Part shown: one piece after another, positions 57,475 through 64,000 of the stretch
Layout: each line of letters opens with the position of its first letter
Position numbering within the stretch: the stretch's first letter is position 1
Assembly: GCF_000960475.2 (NCBI RefSeq)
Contig: NZ_JZDQ02000008.1
Coordinates: 1-64,000, forward strand
Direction of reading: 5' to 3'
Length of the DNA: 64,000 bases
From: Nocardioides luteus
Lineage (GTDB): Bacteria > Actinomycetota > Actinomycetes > Propionibacteriales > Nocardioidaceae
Position numbers and translations under genes: made by a program
The notes under the pieces: model-generated
Told to the model about the DNA's origin: nothing
The model's input: the letters and a program-made list of their open reading frames with translations, nothing else
Databases searched by the model: none

Positions 57475-58395
57475 ATGGATCCGCTGAGCTCGCTTCTGTC
57501 AGGCATCCGTGCCGAAGGCTCCGTCGTGACCTCGGCCGTGCTGAGCACACCGTGGTCCATCCATTTTGCGGACCAGGCGGCTTTGACGATGGTCACGGTG
57601 CTGCGCGGTGGCGGCGTGCTTCATCTCTCCGACGGAGACAGCCGGAGGGTGAGTCCGGGGGAGACCGCACTCGTTCGCGGTCCTGCTCCGTTCCTGCTCG
57701 CCGATCGTGCCGACCGTGCCGACGTCGTCGACGACCCCGCGACGCGCTACGAGGTCGCCTGCTTCCTGTGCGACGACGAGGACCAGTACGTGACGCCATC
57801 ACCCGATGTGGACGCGACGACGCTCGTGGTCGGGGTCTACCGGACGGCTGGCCTTCGTTCGGACAGAGTGCTCGACACGCTGCCGCCAGTGTTGATCGTC
57901 GAGGAGGAGCCTGGCGTCTGCGACTGGATGGAGACGGTCGCTTGCGACGCTGCGAACCTTCAACCGGGGTCGCAAGCACTCATGGATCGGATGCTCGACT
58001 GGGCCCTGGTGTGCACGCTGCGTACCTGGTTCGAACGAAGCGGCGCCGACGCGCCGGCGTGGTATCGCGGACTGGCAGACCCTGTCGTCGGACCGGCCCT
58101 CGAGGCGGTCCACCGCCGACCGACCGAGCGATGGACGGTGGCTCGGATGGCGGCGGAGGCTGGCGTGTCCCGGGCGCTGTTCGCCCGCCGATTCCGCGAG
58201 GTCGTCGGCAGTCCTCCCCTGACGTACGTCACCGAACACCGTCTCGACGAGGCCTCCGACCTGCTGACGAGCACGGACCTCGGCGTCGCGCAGATCGCCA
58301 AAGCGGTCGGGTACGCCGACTCGTTCGGGTTCAGTGCGGCATTCAAGCGGGCCCGTGGCAGCAGCCCGACTACCTTCAGGCGCGCATTGTCATAA
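57475..58395 (+). CDS. AraC family transcriptional regulator
   Basis: 306 residues. The N-terminal cupin_6-like sensor domain (~20-180; LRGGGVLHLSDGDSRRVSPG) is followed by a C-terminal double HTH (~210-305; WTVARMAAEAGVSRALFARR, DLGVAQIAKAVGYADSFGFS). The KxARGSSPTTFRR end is canonical. The Cys-containing sensor (CFLCDDEDQY) might respond to thiol or quinone stress, which would fit the divergent quinone reductase. This is inference. Confidence 0.88.
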   Translation: MDPLSSLLSGIRAEGSVVTSAVLSTPWSIHFADQAALTMVTVLRGGGVLHLSDGDSRRVSPGETALVRGPAPFLLADRADRADVVDDPATRYEVACFLCDDEDQYVTPSPDVDATTLVVGVYRTAGLRSDRVLDTLPPVLIVEEEPGVCDWMETVACDAANLQPGSQALMDRMLDWALVCTLRTWFERSGADAPAWYRGLADPVVGPALEAVHRRPTERWTVARMAAEAGVSRALFARRFREVVGSPPLTYVTEHRLDEASDLLTSTDLGVAQIAKAVGYADSFGFSAAFKRARGSSPTTFRRALS

Positions 58396-58549
58396 GCTTC
58401 CCGCCCATGAGCGGACCGTGGTCGGCCCCAGGCGTCGAGGCGTCCTCGCGTGAGGGTCCGCTCCGGTGCCCGTGGATTGGCGAATGTGATCCGACGGACG
58501 GGTTGCGGTAGGGTTTCGACAGCAGCGAGCCGCTCGACGGCAAGCGATT

Positions 58550-58624
58550 GCGTGATTGGCGCAGTGGTAGCGCACTTCGTTCACACCGAAGGGGTCACTG
58601 GTTCGAACCCAGTATCACGCACCA
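58550..58624 (+). tRNA. tRNA-Val (anticodon CAC)
   Basis: A complete cloverleaf: acceptor GCGTGAT/ATCACGC, D-arm GCGC/GCGC, anticodon stem CTTCG/CGAAG with loop TTCACAC (CAC anticodon), T-arm ACTGG-TTCGAAC-CCAGT. The discriminator is A58621, and CCA is encoded at 58622-58624. The body is 72 nt. It marks the boundary between conserved genes and the accessory-looking right end. Confidence 0.95.
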
Positions 58625-58629
58625 CGTCA

Positions 58630-58671
58630 AAAGGCCGCCTGACCTGCCCTAGAGCAGCTCAGGCGGCCTTT
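58630..58671 (+). terminator. Rho-independent-like terminator of tRNA-Val
   Basis: AAAGGCCGCCTGA (58630-58642) and TCAGGCGGCCTTT (58659-58671) form a perfect 13-bp stem with a 16-nt loop, 6 bases after the tRNA CCA. The flanking A's and T's let it work in both directions. Confidence 0.8.
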
Positions 58672-58827
58672 CGACGCGGTGCATCGGATCGACAGCCGAC
58701 AGATCGTCGGTAGACGGAGCGCGCGACGAGCAACCCGGCTCCGGCGGCCTGGGTCGCCAGCGAGGGGGAGTGAGCGCCTCGCTGGCCGTCACCCTGCACG
58801 GATCCTCCCAGCCGGCCGGTCTCGTAA

Positions 58828-59420
58828 TCCGTCCTCCACGGCATCGTCGAGGACAAGGTCGGCCCCACCGCTGCTGTCGCCGTCTACGGCGTAGTTCTCA
58901 CCGACGGCGTGATCGACCAAGCGGCGACCATGACCCGGCGAGCGGAGTTGTGCGACGAGCGACGGAAGCGGTCGCGGACAGAGTCCCGGGACCGCGGCAC
59001 GGTCGACACGTCGCGAGCGCGTCGCGTCGACGACAACCTCGTCATCGACGGCGACACGGTCGGCTGCGCGCACTGCGGCCATGGCTTGGCCGACGTCACC
59101 CGTGACGTGTCGCTCGGTCTCGGGATCTACGACGGACCGTCAACCGACGCCGGCCCGCAGGTCACCTCAGATCCGGCGCACTACGTGGACGACGCGATCG
59201 TCTTCCGACAGCTCTGCTGCCCCGGCTGCTGGACTGAGCGTGCTGTGCATGCGCGCGGATCTGCCCACCGGCAGGCCCGCGCGCGTGGTCTGGCCACAGC
59301 CGGACCACGCCCGACTACGTCGAAGTCAACCTATTGGGTGGCGACGAGAACAACCCCGACTCCAAGCCGAGAGACATCGCTGGACGGGTCGATGTGGTCG
59401 GCCGGGACGATCGACGAGGT
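58828..59420 (+). pseudogene. 5'-truncated, frameshifted hydantoinase B/acetone carboxylase-like remnant
   Basis: After an in-frame TAA at 58825, the frame reads VLHGIVEDKVGPTAAVAVYG, then VVLTDGVIDQAATMTRRAEL. This is the usual end of HyuB/acetophenone-carboxylase-type subunits. It continues with CAHCGHGL and DPAHYVDDAIVFRQLCCPGC, like the zinc-ribbon gamma part of acetone carboxylases. Near 59235 the likely continuation (LSVLCMRADLPTG) lies in another frame, and from about 59310 a third frame gives DYVEVNLLGGDENNPD. There is no start and no intact body, so it is a relic. The stretch 58672-58827 holds nothing recognisable. Confidence 0.55.
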
Positions 59421-59462
59421 GAGCGCAGTAGCGACAGCGAGCTCGGCCCACTCGCTTTTCGC

Positions 59463-60332
59463 CTATGCCACTTCGTTACGTACGCGCGGTATGACCTCTT
59501 GAGCGAAGATCTCGGCCTGGGCGCCGTGGTCGCGTTCGGGCCAGAAGACATATCCGTTCATGCCGACGTCGGCGGTGAGACGTACGAGCTGGTCGGTCCA
59601 TTGGGAAACCGACCCTCGGAACGGTGTCGCAGGGTCGGAGCCAATGATGCCGCCGATGTTGTAGATCAGTCTCAGATCGTCAGGGCTGCGCCCAGCCGCC
59701 TCTGCGGCGGTGCGGATACGAGCCAACGCTGCGGGCAGTTGGTCGGCTGGCAGATAGGCGTGGGAAGGCATCCAGCCATCCGCCTTCTCCCCGAGGAGTT
59801 TCAGCATTCGCGGCCCGTAGGCTCCCAGCCAGATGCCTGGCTGGTCGGTAGGCGCAGGTCCTGGGTGAACTCCTTGCAGCTGATAGTGCTCACCCGTGTA
59901 GCGGACCGAGCGCTCGGTGCTCCACATTGCGTGGATTACGTCGATGGCCTCGCTTAGCGCATCCACGGCTTCCTTGGGCGTGCGACGAGGCCCGCCCATA
60001 GCGACGATTGCTTCCCAGAAGCCTCCCGCACCCAAGCCCAGCTGAATGCGTCCGCTCGAGAGGATGTCGAGGCTCGCAACCGCTTTGGCGAGCATGGCGG
60101 GCGGGCGCAGTGGCAGGTTAGCGACGGTCGGGACGAAGCTGACCGTCGAGGTTTGCGCAGCCAGATGGGTGATCAGTGTCCAGGTATCAAAGAAGGCTGG
60201 CTGATAGGGATGGTCTTGCACGGTGATCAGGTCGAACCCAAGCTGTTCTGCATGCTGGGAGAGCCGGGCCGGCAGCAGGGGATCGTGCCACGTCGGGTCG
60301 ATGTTTACGCCAAAGAGGACAGGGAATGGCAT
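59463..60332 (-). CDS. LLM-class flavin/F420-dependent oxidoreductase
   Basis: A 289-residue luciferase-like monooxygenase fold: LSQHAEQLGFDLITVQDHPY, LAKAVASLDILSSGRIQLGL, GAGGFWEAIVAMGGPRRTP and PGIWLGAYGPRMLKLLGEKA. It fits the F420-dependent LLM group common in Nocardioides/Mycobacterium catabolic clusters. ATG 60332 follows AGGAAG. The ORF is open upstream, but that part lies in the hairpin region. It is downstream of the isochorismatase gene and may be expressed from the same promoter through the hairpin at 60367-60414. Confidence 0.85.
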   Translation of the reverse strand: MPFPVLFGVNIDPTWHDPLLPARLSQHAEQLGFDLITVQDHPYQPAFFDTWTLITHLAAQTSTVSFVPTVANLPLRPPAMLAKAVASLDILSSGRIQLGLGAGGFWEAIVAMGGPRRTPKEAVDALSEAIDVIHAMWSTERSVRYTGEHYQLQGVHPGPAPTDQPGIWLGAYGPRMLKLLGEKADGWMPSHAYLPADQLPAALARIRTAAEAAGRSPDDLRLIYNIGGIIGSDPATPFRGSVSQWTDQLVRLTADVGMNGYVFWPERDHGAQAEIFAQEVIPRVRNEVA

Positions 60333-60366
60333 TGTGCTGCTTCCTGATTGATGGATTGTCGAGGCG

Positions 60367-60414
60367 CCGCGTGGCCGGCCCGGTCGACCGACGTCTACCG
60401 GACCGGCCACGCGG
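60367..60414 (-). terminator. 12-bp stem between isochorismatase and LLM genes
   Basis: CCGCGTGGCCGG (60367-60378) and CCGGCCACGCGG (60403-60414) pair perfectly with a 24-nt loop. It lies in the 99-bp gap between two same-strand genes, so it may end or attenuate transcription into the LLM gene. Confidence 0.5.
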
Positions 60415-60431
60415 GGCTCTTTCGGGTTTGC

Positions 60432-61076
60432 TCAGACCGATGCCGACTCGCCGGCCCGCGTGAAGGCCACAAGAGACCCGTAGAACGGAACGGCATTGGT
60501 GGCCATCAGCTCCGCAGTCTCCTGGCCGCCCGGCTGACGCCAGTCGCGCTGCAGCTCGGCGGCCACGCCGACGGTGCTGTTGATCGTGACCCCGGCACTT
60601 CGCATCCGGTTGATGGAAGCCTCCGCGGCCAGTTCACTCCAGGTGCCAGAGGCATCAGTCACCGCGTGGACCTGGTAGCCGGCGTCGATCGCGGACAGCG
60701 AGGCAAAGGCGACGCAGACATCGGTGCTGATTCCCGCGATGATCAGCTGGTCACGTCCGAGGTCACGGACGGTGGCCGCGAACTCGTCGTTGTCGAACGC
60801 GTCGATCTCTCCCGGGCGTCGGACCAGCGGTGCGTCGGGAAGCAGGGCCCGCAGCTCGGGAAGGATAGGCCCGTTCGGGCCCTCGTCGGCACTGGTGCTG
60901 AGGAGCACCGGGAGGTTGTGGGCCTTGGCCACCTTAGCGAGGGCAAGGACGTTGCGCCGCAGCTCTTCCTTGTCGTGGTCCTCCACACCGAGGATCAGGC
61001 CGACCTGGTGGTCGACCAGGATCACGGCAGCGCGATCACGAGTGAGTCGGAAGTTCGGGTAGTGCTGTGTGGACAT
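60432..61076 (-). CDS. Isochorismatase family hydrolase
   Basis: A 214-residue cysteine hydrolase: AAVILVDHQVGLI gives the catalytic Asp, GISTDVCVAFASLSA the catalytic Cys with the preceding cis-peptide, and a Lys lies between. It is closest in style to the YcaC-like group, of unknown substrate. AAGGAG precedes ATG 61076. It is divergent from an HxlR regulator, with two dyads between them. Confidence 0.86.
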   Translation of the reverse strand: MSTQHYPNFRLTRDRAAVILVDHQVGLILGVEDHDKEELRRNVLALAKVAKAHNLPVLLSTSADEGPNGPILPELRALLPDAPLVRRPGEIDAFDNDEFAATVRDLGRDQLIIAGISTDVCVAFASLSAIDAGYQVHAVTDASGTWSELAAEASINRMRSAGVTINSTVGVAAELQRDWRQPGGQETAELMATNAVPFYGSLVAFTRAGESASV

Positions 61077-61096
61077 GTTGCGCTCCTTCATTTGGT

Positions 61097-61141
61097 GAGC
61101 TCAAGGATTGAGCTCGTCTGTATCAAGAACATACCAGGTAT
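61097..61141. promoter_or_regulatory. Two dyads in isochorismatase/HxlR divergent region
   Basis: GAGCTCAA-GGA-TTGAGCTC (61097-61115) has perfect 8-bp arms, and ATACC-A-GGTAT (61131-61141) is an 11-bp palindrome. Both lie between the isochorismatase start and the regulator start and are candidate HxlR sites. Confidence 0.6.
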
Positions 61142-61179
61142 AGAAAACATTCCTCGAGTGAGTAAAGTATCCTGGCGAG

Positions 61180-61542
61180 GTGGATCCAAGCCTCGACCTG
61201 CATGCATGCACGTACACCCAGCACGTCTTCGACGTTCTGGGGAAGCGGTGGACCGGGCTGATCATCGATCTGTTGCTGCAGCGCCCGGCTCGGTACAACG
61301 AACTGGTCCGTGCAATTCCGCAGCTCACGAAGCGGGTTCTGACCCAGCGGCTGGCCGAACTGCAGGCGGCCGGGCTTGTCGCCCGAGATGTTGATGAAGG
61401 GCCGCCGCTCGCGGTGACCTACCGGCTCACCTCTCGTGGCGAGGCCCTGCGGCCGGCGATGGACGCCCTTCGCGTGTGGGCGGGGGCTCCCGTTGATGCG
61501 GAGGGCGTACCACTCGCCTACCAGGATCACCGGGATCAATGA
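61180..61542 (+). CDS. HxlR family transcriptional regulator
   Basis: A 120-residue winged-helix protein with a GTG start. HACTYTQHVFDVLGKRWTGL carries the conserved N-terminal Cys (Cys9) that in redox-sensing HxlR proteins (YodB/HypR type) reacts with quinones or oxidants. YNELVRAIPQLTKRVLTQRL is the recognition region. It is probably the repressor of the divergent isochorismatase/LLM genes. Confidence 0.88.
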   Translation: MDPSLDLHACTYTQHVFDVLGKRWTGLIIDLLLQRPARYNELVRAIPQLTKRVLTQRLAELQAAGLVARDVDEGPPLAVTYRLTSRGEALRPAMDALRVWAGAPVDAEGVPLAYQDHRDQ

Positions 61543-61742
61543 GATGCTGCTCATCCATGACCAGGGATGAGTACGCACTCACCATGTCGTCGTGCTGTCG
61601 ATTCCCCTGTGGCGCGCGAGCATGAGCGCCTCCTCGGAGTACCGTCACAATCTTGCACCTGGTGATGCATGCCCGGGGAGTGAATCGCGCTCCACATCGC
61701 GTCGAGCTATGTCGCAAGTAGCGAGGGGCGCGTTCCAACCCC

Positions 61743-62117
61743 TCAGGCGAACACCGGGGTCAGGTCGTAAAAGACCCGATAGTCCTCAATCATCCCGTCC
61801 GCTCCAGTTCGCCAGATGGAGACGACGGGCACCGTAACAGCCTTTCCGTCGAGTCTTGTGTAGGCGACTTGTGCTTCAACGATGGTGTCGTCGCCGATGA
61901 CCCACTCGTGGCGAATAGAGTGGCTGATGGCTGCGATGCTGGCGAGGAAGCTCGCCGCCGCAGCCTCGATCTGCTCAGGGCCGGCCAGCACGTCATAGTT
62001 TCCGAAGGTGCAGCGGCCCTCGGGCTCGAAGAGAGCCGCAAAGCCAGCGGCGTCCTTGGTGTCGACGCGAGCGAACACCTGTTGGGCGAGGTCGCTAACC
62101 ATGGCGTTGCCGCTCAC
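61743..62117 (-). CDS. SnoaL/NTF2-like protein
   Basis: A 124-residue NTF2-fold protein: VFARVDTKDAAGFAALFEPE, RCTFGNYDVLAGPEQIEAAA, and a beta-rich end WRTGADGMIEDYRVFYD. It starts inside the stop of the SRPBCC gene (ATGA), so they form a pair. Possible roles are isomerase, cyclase or ligand binding. The 200 bp downstream to the HxlR gene hold no gene. Confidence 0.78.
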   Translation of the reverse strand: MSGNAMVSDLAQQVFARVDTKDAAGFAALFEPEGRCTFGNYDVLAGPEQIEAAAASFLASIAAISHSIRHEWVIGDDTIVEAQVAYTRLDGKAVTVPVVSIWRTGADGMIEDYRVFYDLTPVFA

Positions 62118-62578
62118 TGTCCGGCCCTCGCCAGGAGACGGTCTCGGCAGGCGGCGATGGTCGTGCGCACCGCATCGAGATAGTCCTCGACCATGGCGTC
62201 AGCGAACTTCCTCTCCTGGTCGCTGCCAGCCTCGGCGCCGGGGACGACCAGTCTGAAGCGGAACGTCAACAGCAGGTCACCGTCGTCACTCCGCGAGAGC
62301 TCGTTGTCGATCGTCCCGGGGATGCCGCGCATGCGGACGAAGTGGACAAGCTGCTTGGGATAGAAGGTCACTAGCTCGCGCGCGACCTCACCGTGAAGTG
62401 CGACCTCTCGCACCAGGCCGCCATCGAACTTCTCAATAATCGTGCAGTCGGAGATGGCCTTGACGTACGGAATCGGGTTGCGTGCCTTCTCCAGCAGTCC
62501 CTCCCACATGTCGTCCAGAGACAGGTGGGGAAGCTGCCCGCCGTCGTTGACGGATAGGGTGCGGCTGGCCTCGATCAT
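62114..62578 (-). CDS. AtaL-like (DUF1857) SRPBCC protein
   Basis: A 154-residue START/SRPBCC-fold protein of the AtaL-like DUF1857 group: LSLDDMWEGLLEKARNPIPY, VKAISDCTIIEKFDGGLVRE and VHFVRMRGIPGTIDNELSRS. The group is named after a fungal cluster protein and has no defined reaction. GAGGAG precedes ATG 62578. It is cotranscribed with the SnoaL-like gene. The pair may bind or turn over the same small molecule. Confidence 0.75.
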   Translation of the reverse strand: MIEASRTLSVNDGGQLPHLSLDDMWEGLLEKARNPIPYVKAISDCTIIEKFDGGLVREVALHGEVARELVTFYPKQLVHFVRMRGIPGTIDNELSRSDDGDLLLTFRFRLVVPGAEAGSDQERKFADAMVEDYLDAVRTTIAACRDRLLARAGQ

Positions 62579-62909
62579 GTGCGCTCCTCAAGCTGGGGTG
62601 AAAGTGCGTACACCTTCTCCTCTCTCGTGATGTTCATCACGCGAGCGCCGCGCAAATTTCAGGGTCCGGAAAGTTGTATAGCTCAAACGAGCGTCGCGAT
62701 TGGGGGGCCGTGGCGCCCATGTGCACGCTGCTCCACGTTCGATGTCAGCGCCCTGCGCCAACAAGTCGAACGCCTCCAGGCGTGACATGGGCCAGCTCAC
62801 CTTCGAAGCCGGTCGCACCCGATCGCCATTCGCGGGTTGGTCCTGAACGAGTAGCCCGCAGTTCCGGCACGCGGTAGGCGGGAAGTTGTTGAGGGTCGCC
62901 AGGGCTGGT
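62579..62909. promoter_or_regulatory. Intergenic region with 16-bp palindrome
   Basis: No credible gene in 330 bases. A 16-bp palindrome CGTGATG-TT-CATCACG (62626-62641) lies 48 bases upstream of the AtaL-like start and is the likely operator of that gene pair. The GntR regulator ending at 62910 is a candidate binder. Confidence 0.45.
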
Positions 62910-63641
62910 TCAGCAGTCGCGCGATAATAGGTTGAGGGCGGAGCGGGTGGCCACTGCATCCTGGCGCGGTGCGATGTCGGCCATCGCGGTGAAGGCCGTG
63001 CGGGCCAGATGTTGGGCGATGGTGGAAACCGCGAGGTCGTGGTCCCGGGCGTGGAAGGCCTCGACCAGCGTCTCGTGGTCGGCGTCCCAGCGGTGGCTGG
63101 CCTGGGCATGGCCGAGCCTGGCCAGCCTCAGGAATCGCTCCGCGCGGTCGCCCAGGCCGCGCAGCGAGTCCGCGAGCATGGGTGCGCCCTCCGTGGTGAG
63201 TCGGTGGAACTCTCGGTGGGTCTCTTGCCAACGGTCGATGTCGTCGCCAGCATGCTGGCGCATCTGGGCCAATGACTCGGCGAGACGCTGCACGACATCT
63301 GGGGTTGCGATGCGAACTGAGATGCTCACGGCCACCGACTCCAACGTGAGGCGCGCCGCGTAAACAGCATCAATCTCGCCCGGATCGATCGAGCGCACCA
63401 CAGCGCGTTGATCAGGTTGGCTCTCGATCAGACCCTCCTCCTGAAGCAGGCGGAAGGCCTCGCGCATCGGCGTGCGACTGACATTGAGCGAACGTGCAAG
63501 GACCGCTTGCAGCAGGGGCGCGCCCGGTGGCAACTCCCCGCTAAGGATCATGTTTCGCACGGAGGCGTGAACGTCCAGTGCGAGGCGCCTGCCCCGTTTG
63601 CTCTCGCTCGGCTCGTGCGCCTCGGTAGCATTCACACTCAT
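62910..63641 (-). CDS. GntR family transcriptional regulator (FadR-like)
   Basis: 243 residues. The N-terminal winged HTH (ALDVHASVRNMILSGELPPG, LARSLNVSRTPMREAFRLLQ) is followed by an all-helical FCD domain (~90-235) with the metal/ligand residues in ETHREFHRLTTEG and ADHETLVEAFHARD. Such proteins usually repress catabolic genes in response to an organic acid. ATG 63641 is preferred. An in-frame GTG at 63659 is possible. Neither has a clear ribosome site. Confidence 0.87.
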   Translation of the reverse strand: MSVNATEAHEPSESKRGRRLALDVHASVRNMILSGELPPGAPLLQAVLARSLNVSRTPMREAFRLLQEEGLIESQPDQRAVVRSIDPGEIDAVYAARLTLESVAVSISVRIATPDVVQRLAESLAQMRQHAGDDIDRWQETHREFHRLTTEGAPMLADSLRGLGDRAERFLRLARLGHAQASHRWDADHETLVEAFHARDHDLAVSTIAQHLARTAFTAMADIAPRQDAVATRSALNLLSRDC

Positions 63642-63828
63642 GCGGCCGAGTGTATGCACGTCGCGCCATGCTTGGGGGCCTGGAAATCCGATCAGGGCGC
63701 GTCCACCGGTTGCTGCTGAGTGCTCCCGACGCCACCGCCGCGATGACCCGTGATGTCACTCACGCTCGAATGTGTGTCCAGCTTGAGCCGTAGAGATTCA
63801 GTCAGGACGAACTAAAGACCCGTACAGC

Positions 63829-64000
63829 GTGACCCAGCATGTTCGTTTCGATGGAGAGGCGTTGAGCATCGACCGGCTCCTGGGCCTCAGCGCTCGGGCG
63901 GCAATCCGCCCTTACGCCAAGACAGTGCTGCTGCCTCGCATCCTCGGGGCCGAGCACGCGGGCACCGTCGCAGCGGTTGGCGAAGGAACCGAGTCGTTAG
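63829..64000 (+). CDS. MDR-type zinc/quinone dehydrogenase, N-terminal part (runs off window)
   Basis: The frame is open to the right edge and reads LLPRILGAEHAGTVAAVGEG, the GHExxG-like catalytic-domain motif of medium-chain dehydrogenases/quinone reductases. Starts: GTG 63829, or TTG 63862 with GGAGAGG five bases before it. Only ~28-39 residues precede GAEHAG, against ~60 in typical members, so either the 5' end is truncated or this is a short subgroup. The lead reads LSIDRLLGLSARAAIRPYAK. The body is outside the window. Confidence 0.5.
   Translation, partial: MTQHVRFDGEALSIDRLLGLSARAAIRPYAKTVLLPRILGAEHAGTVAAVGEGTESL

Noticed and set aside
61427..61738. 103-codon minus-strand ORF behind the HxlR gene
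   Set aside because: Antisense to the regulator's 3' half, with Arg/Pro-rich composition and no ribosome site.
62588..63109. 173-codon minus-strand ORF before the AtaL-like gene
   Set aside because: Overlaps the GntR gene in another frame and lacks start signals or recognisable motifs.

Overview
The window is high-GC (about 70%) actinobacterial chromosome. Twin-arginine signals, a mycobacterial-type LprG/P55 pair, SepH, F420/LLM-type oxidoreductases, a DUF222/13E12-type HNH nuclease tail, SigF-like promoters and many GTG starts with 4-base ATGA/GTGA overlaps point to a soil actinomycete, most plausibly near Nocardioides. The genus is an inference from gene style, not a computed placement.

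Layout. (1) 1-3670: the tail of an HNH nuclease, a SigF/SigB-like sigma factor with two small downstream proteins, then an SDR and a UXS-like nucleotide-sugar enzyme. (2) 3630-13003: a seven-gene, end-to-end overlapping minus-strand operon encoding GmhA, HldE, a GT2-GmhB fusion, two GT9 and one GT4-like transferases and a carbamoyltransferase, with a further glycosyltransferase divergent from it. It should make and transfer ADP-heptose. (3) 13040-17191: catalase, three small proteins and a CYP152-like peroxygenase. Five GNNT-N15/16-GGGTAC sites around regions 1-3 suggest a locally clustered SigF regulon. (4) 17197-23310: MerR/DUF4188 pair, LprG-P55 operon, FUSC and MFS transporters. (5) 23432-30501: a LysR regulator and a divergent six-gene aromatic-catabolism operon. 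(6) 30499-54510: a housekeeping block with ParC-type topoisomerase, YncE/phosphoesterase and its ABC transporter, an orphan VapB, Pat-type acetyltransferase, DUF5998, phosphodiesterase, PPOX and CGNR proteins, thymidine kinase, PhoD, SepH, a TRIC-like channel and a His-rich Tat metallohydrolase. (7) 54492-58395: regulators with oxidoreductase and hydrolase genes. (8) tRNA-Val(CAC) at 58550, followed by a decayed hydantoinase/acetone-carboxylase-like remnant and a somewhat lower-GC set of small catabolic genes and regulators (59463-64000). This looks like an accessory region beginning at the tRNA.

Non-coding structure is unusually rich. Two independent 21-bp-period repeat arrays lie at 30499-30633 and 53736-53819. 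A 24-bp palindrome abuts a GTG start at 53857. A duplicated ArsR-type operator lies at 40101-40149. There is a CRP-like TGTGA-N6-TCACA site, a perfect 13-bp stem inside a dioxygenase gene, and an 18-residue duplicated leader peptide coupled to a PPOX gene. No CRISPR array, rRNA or intact mobile element was seen.
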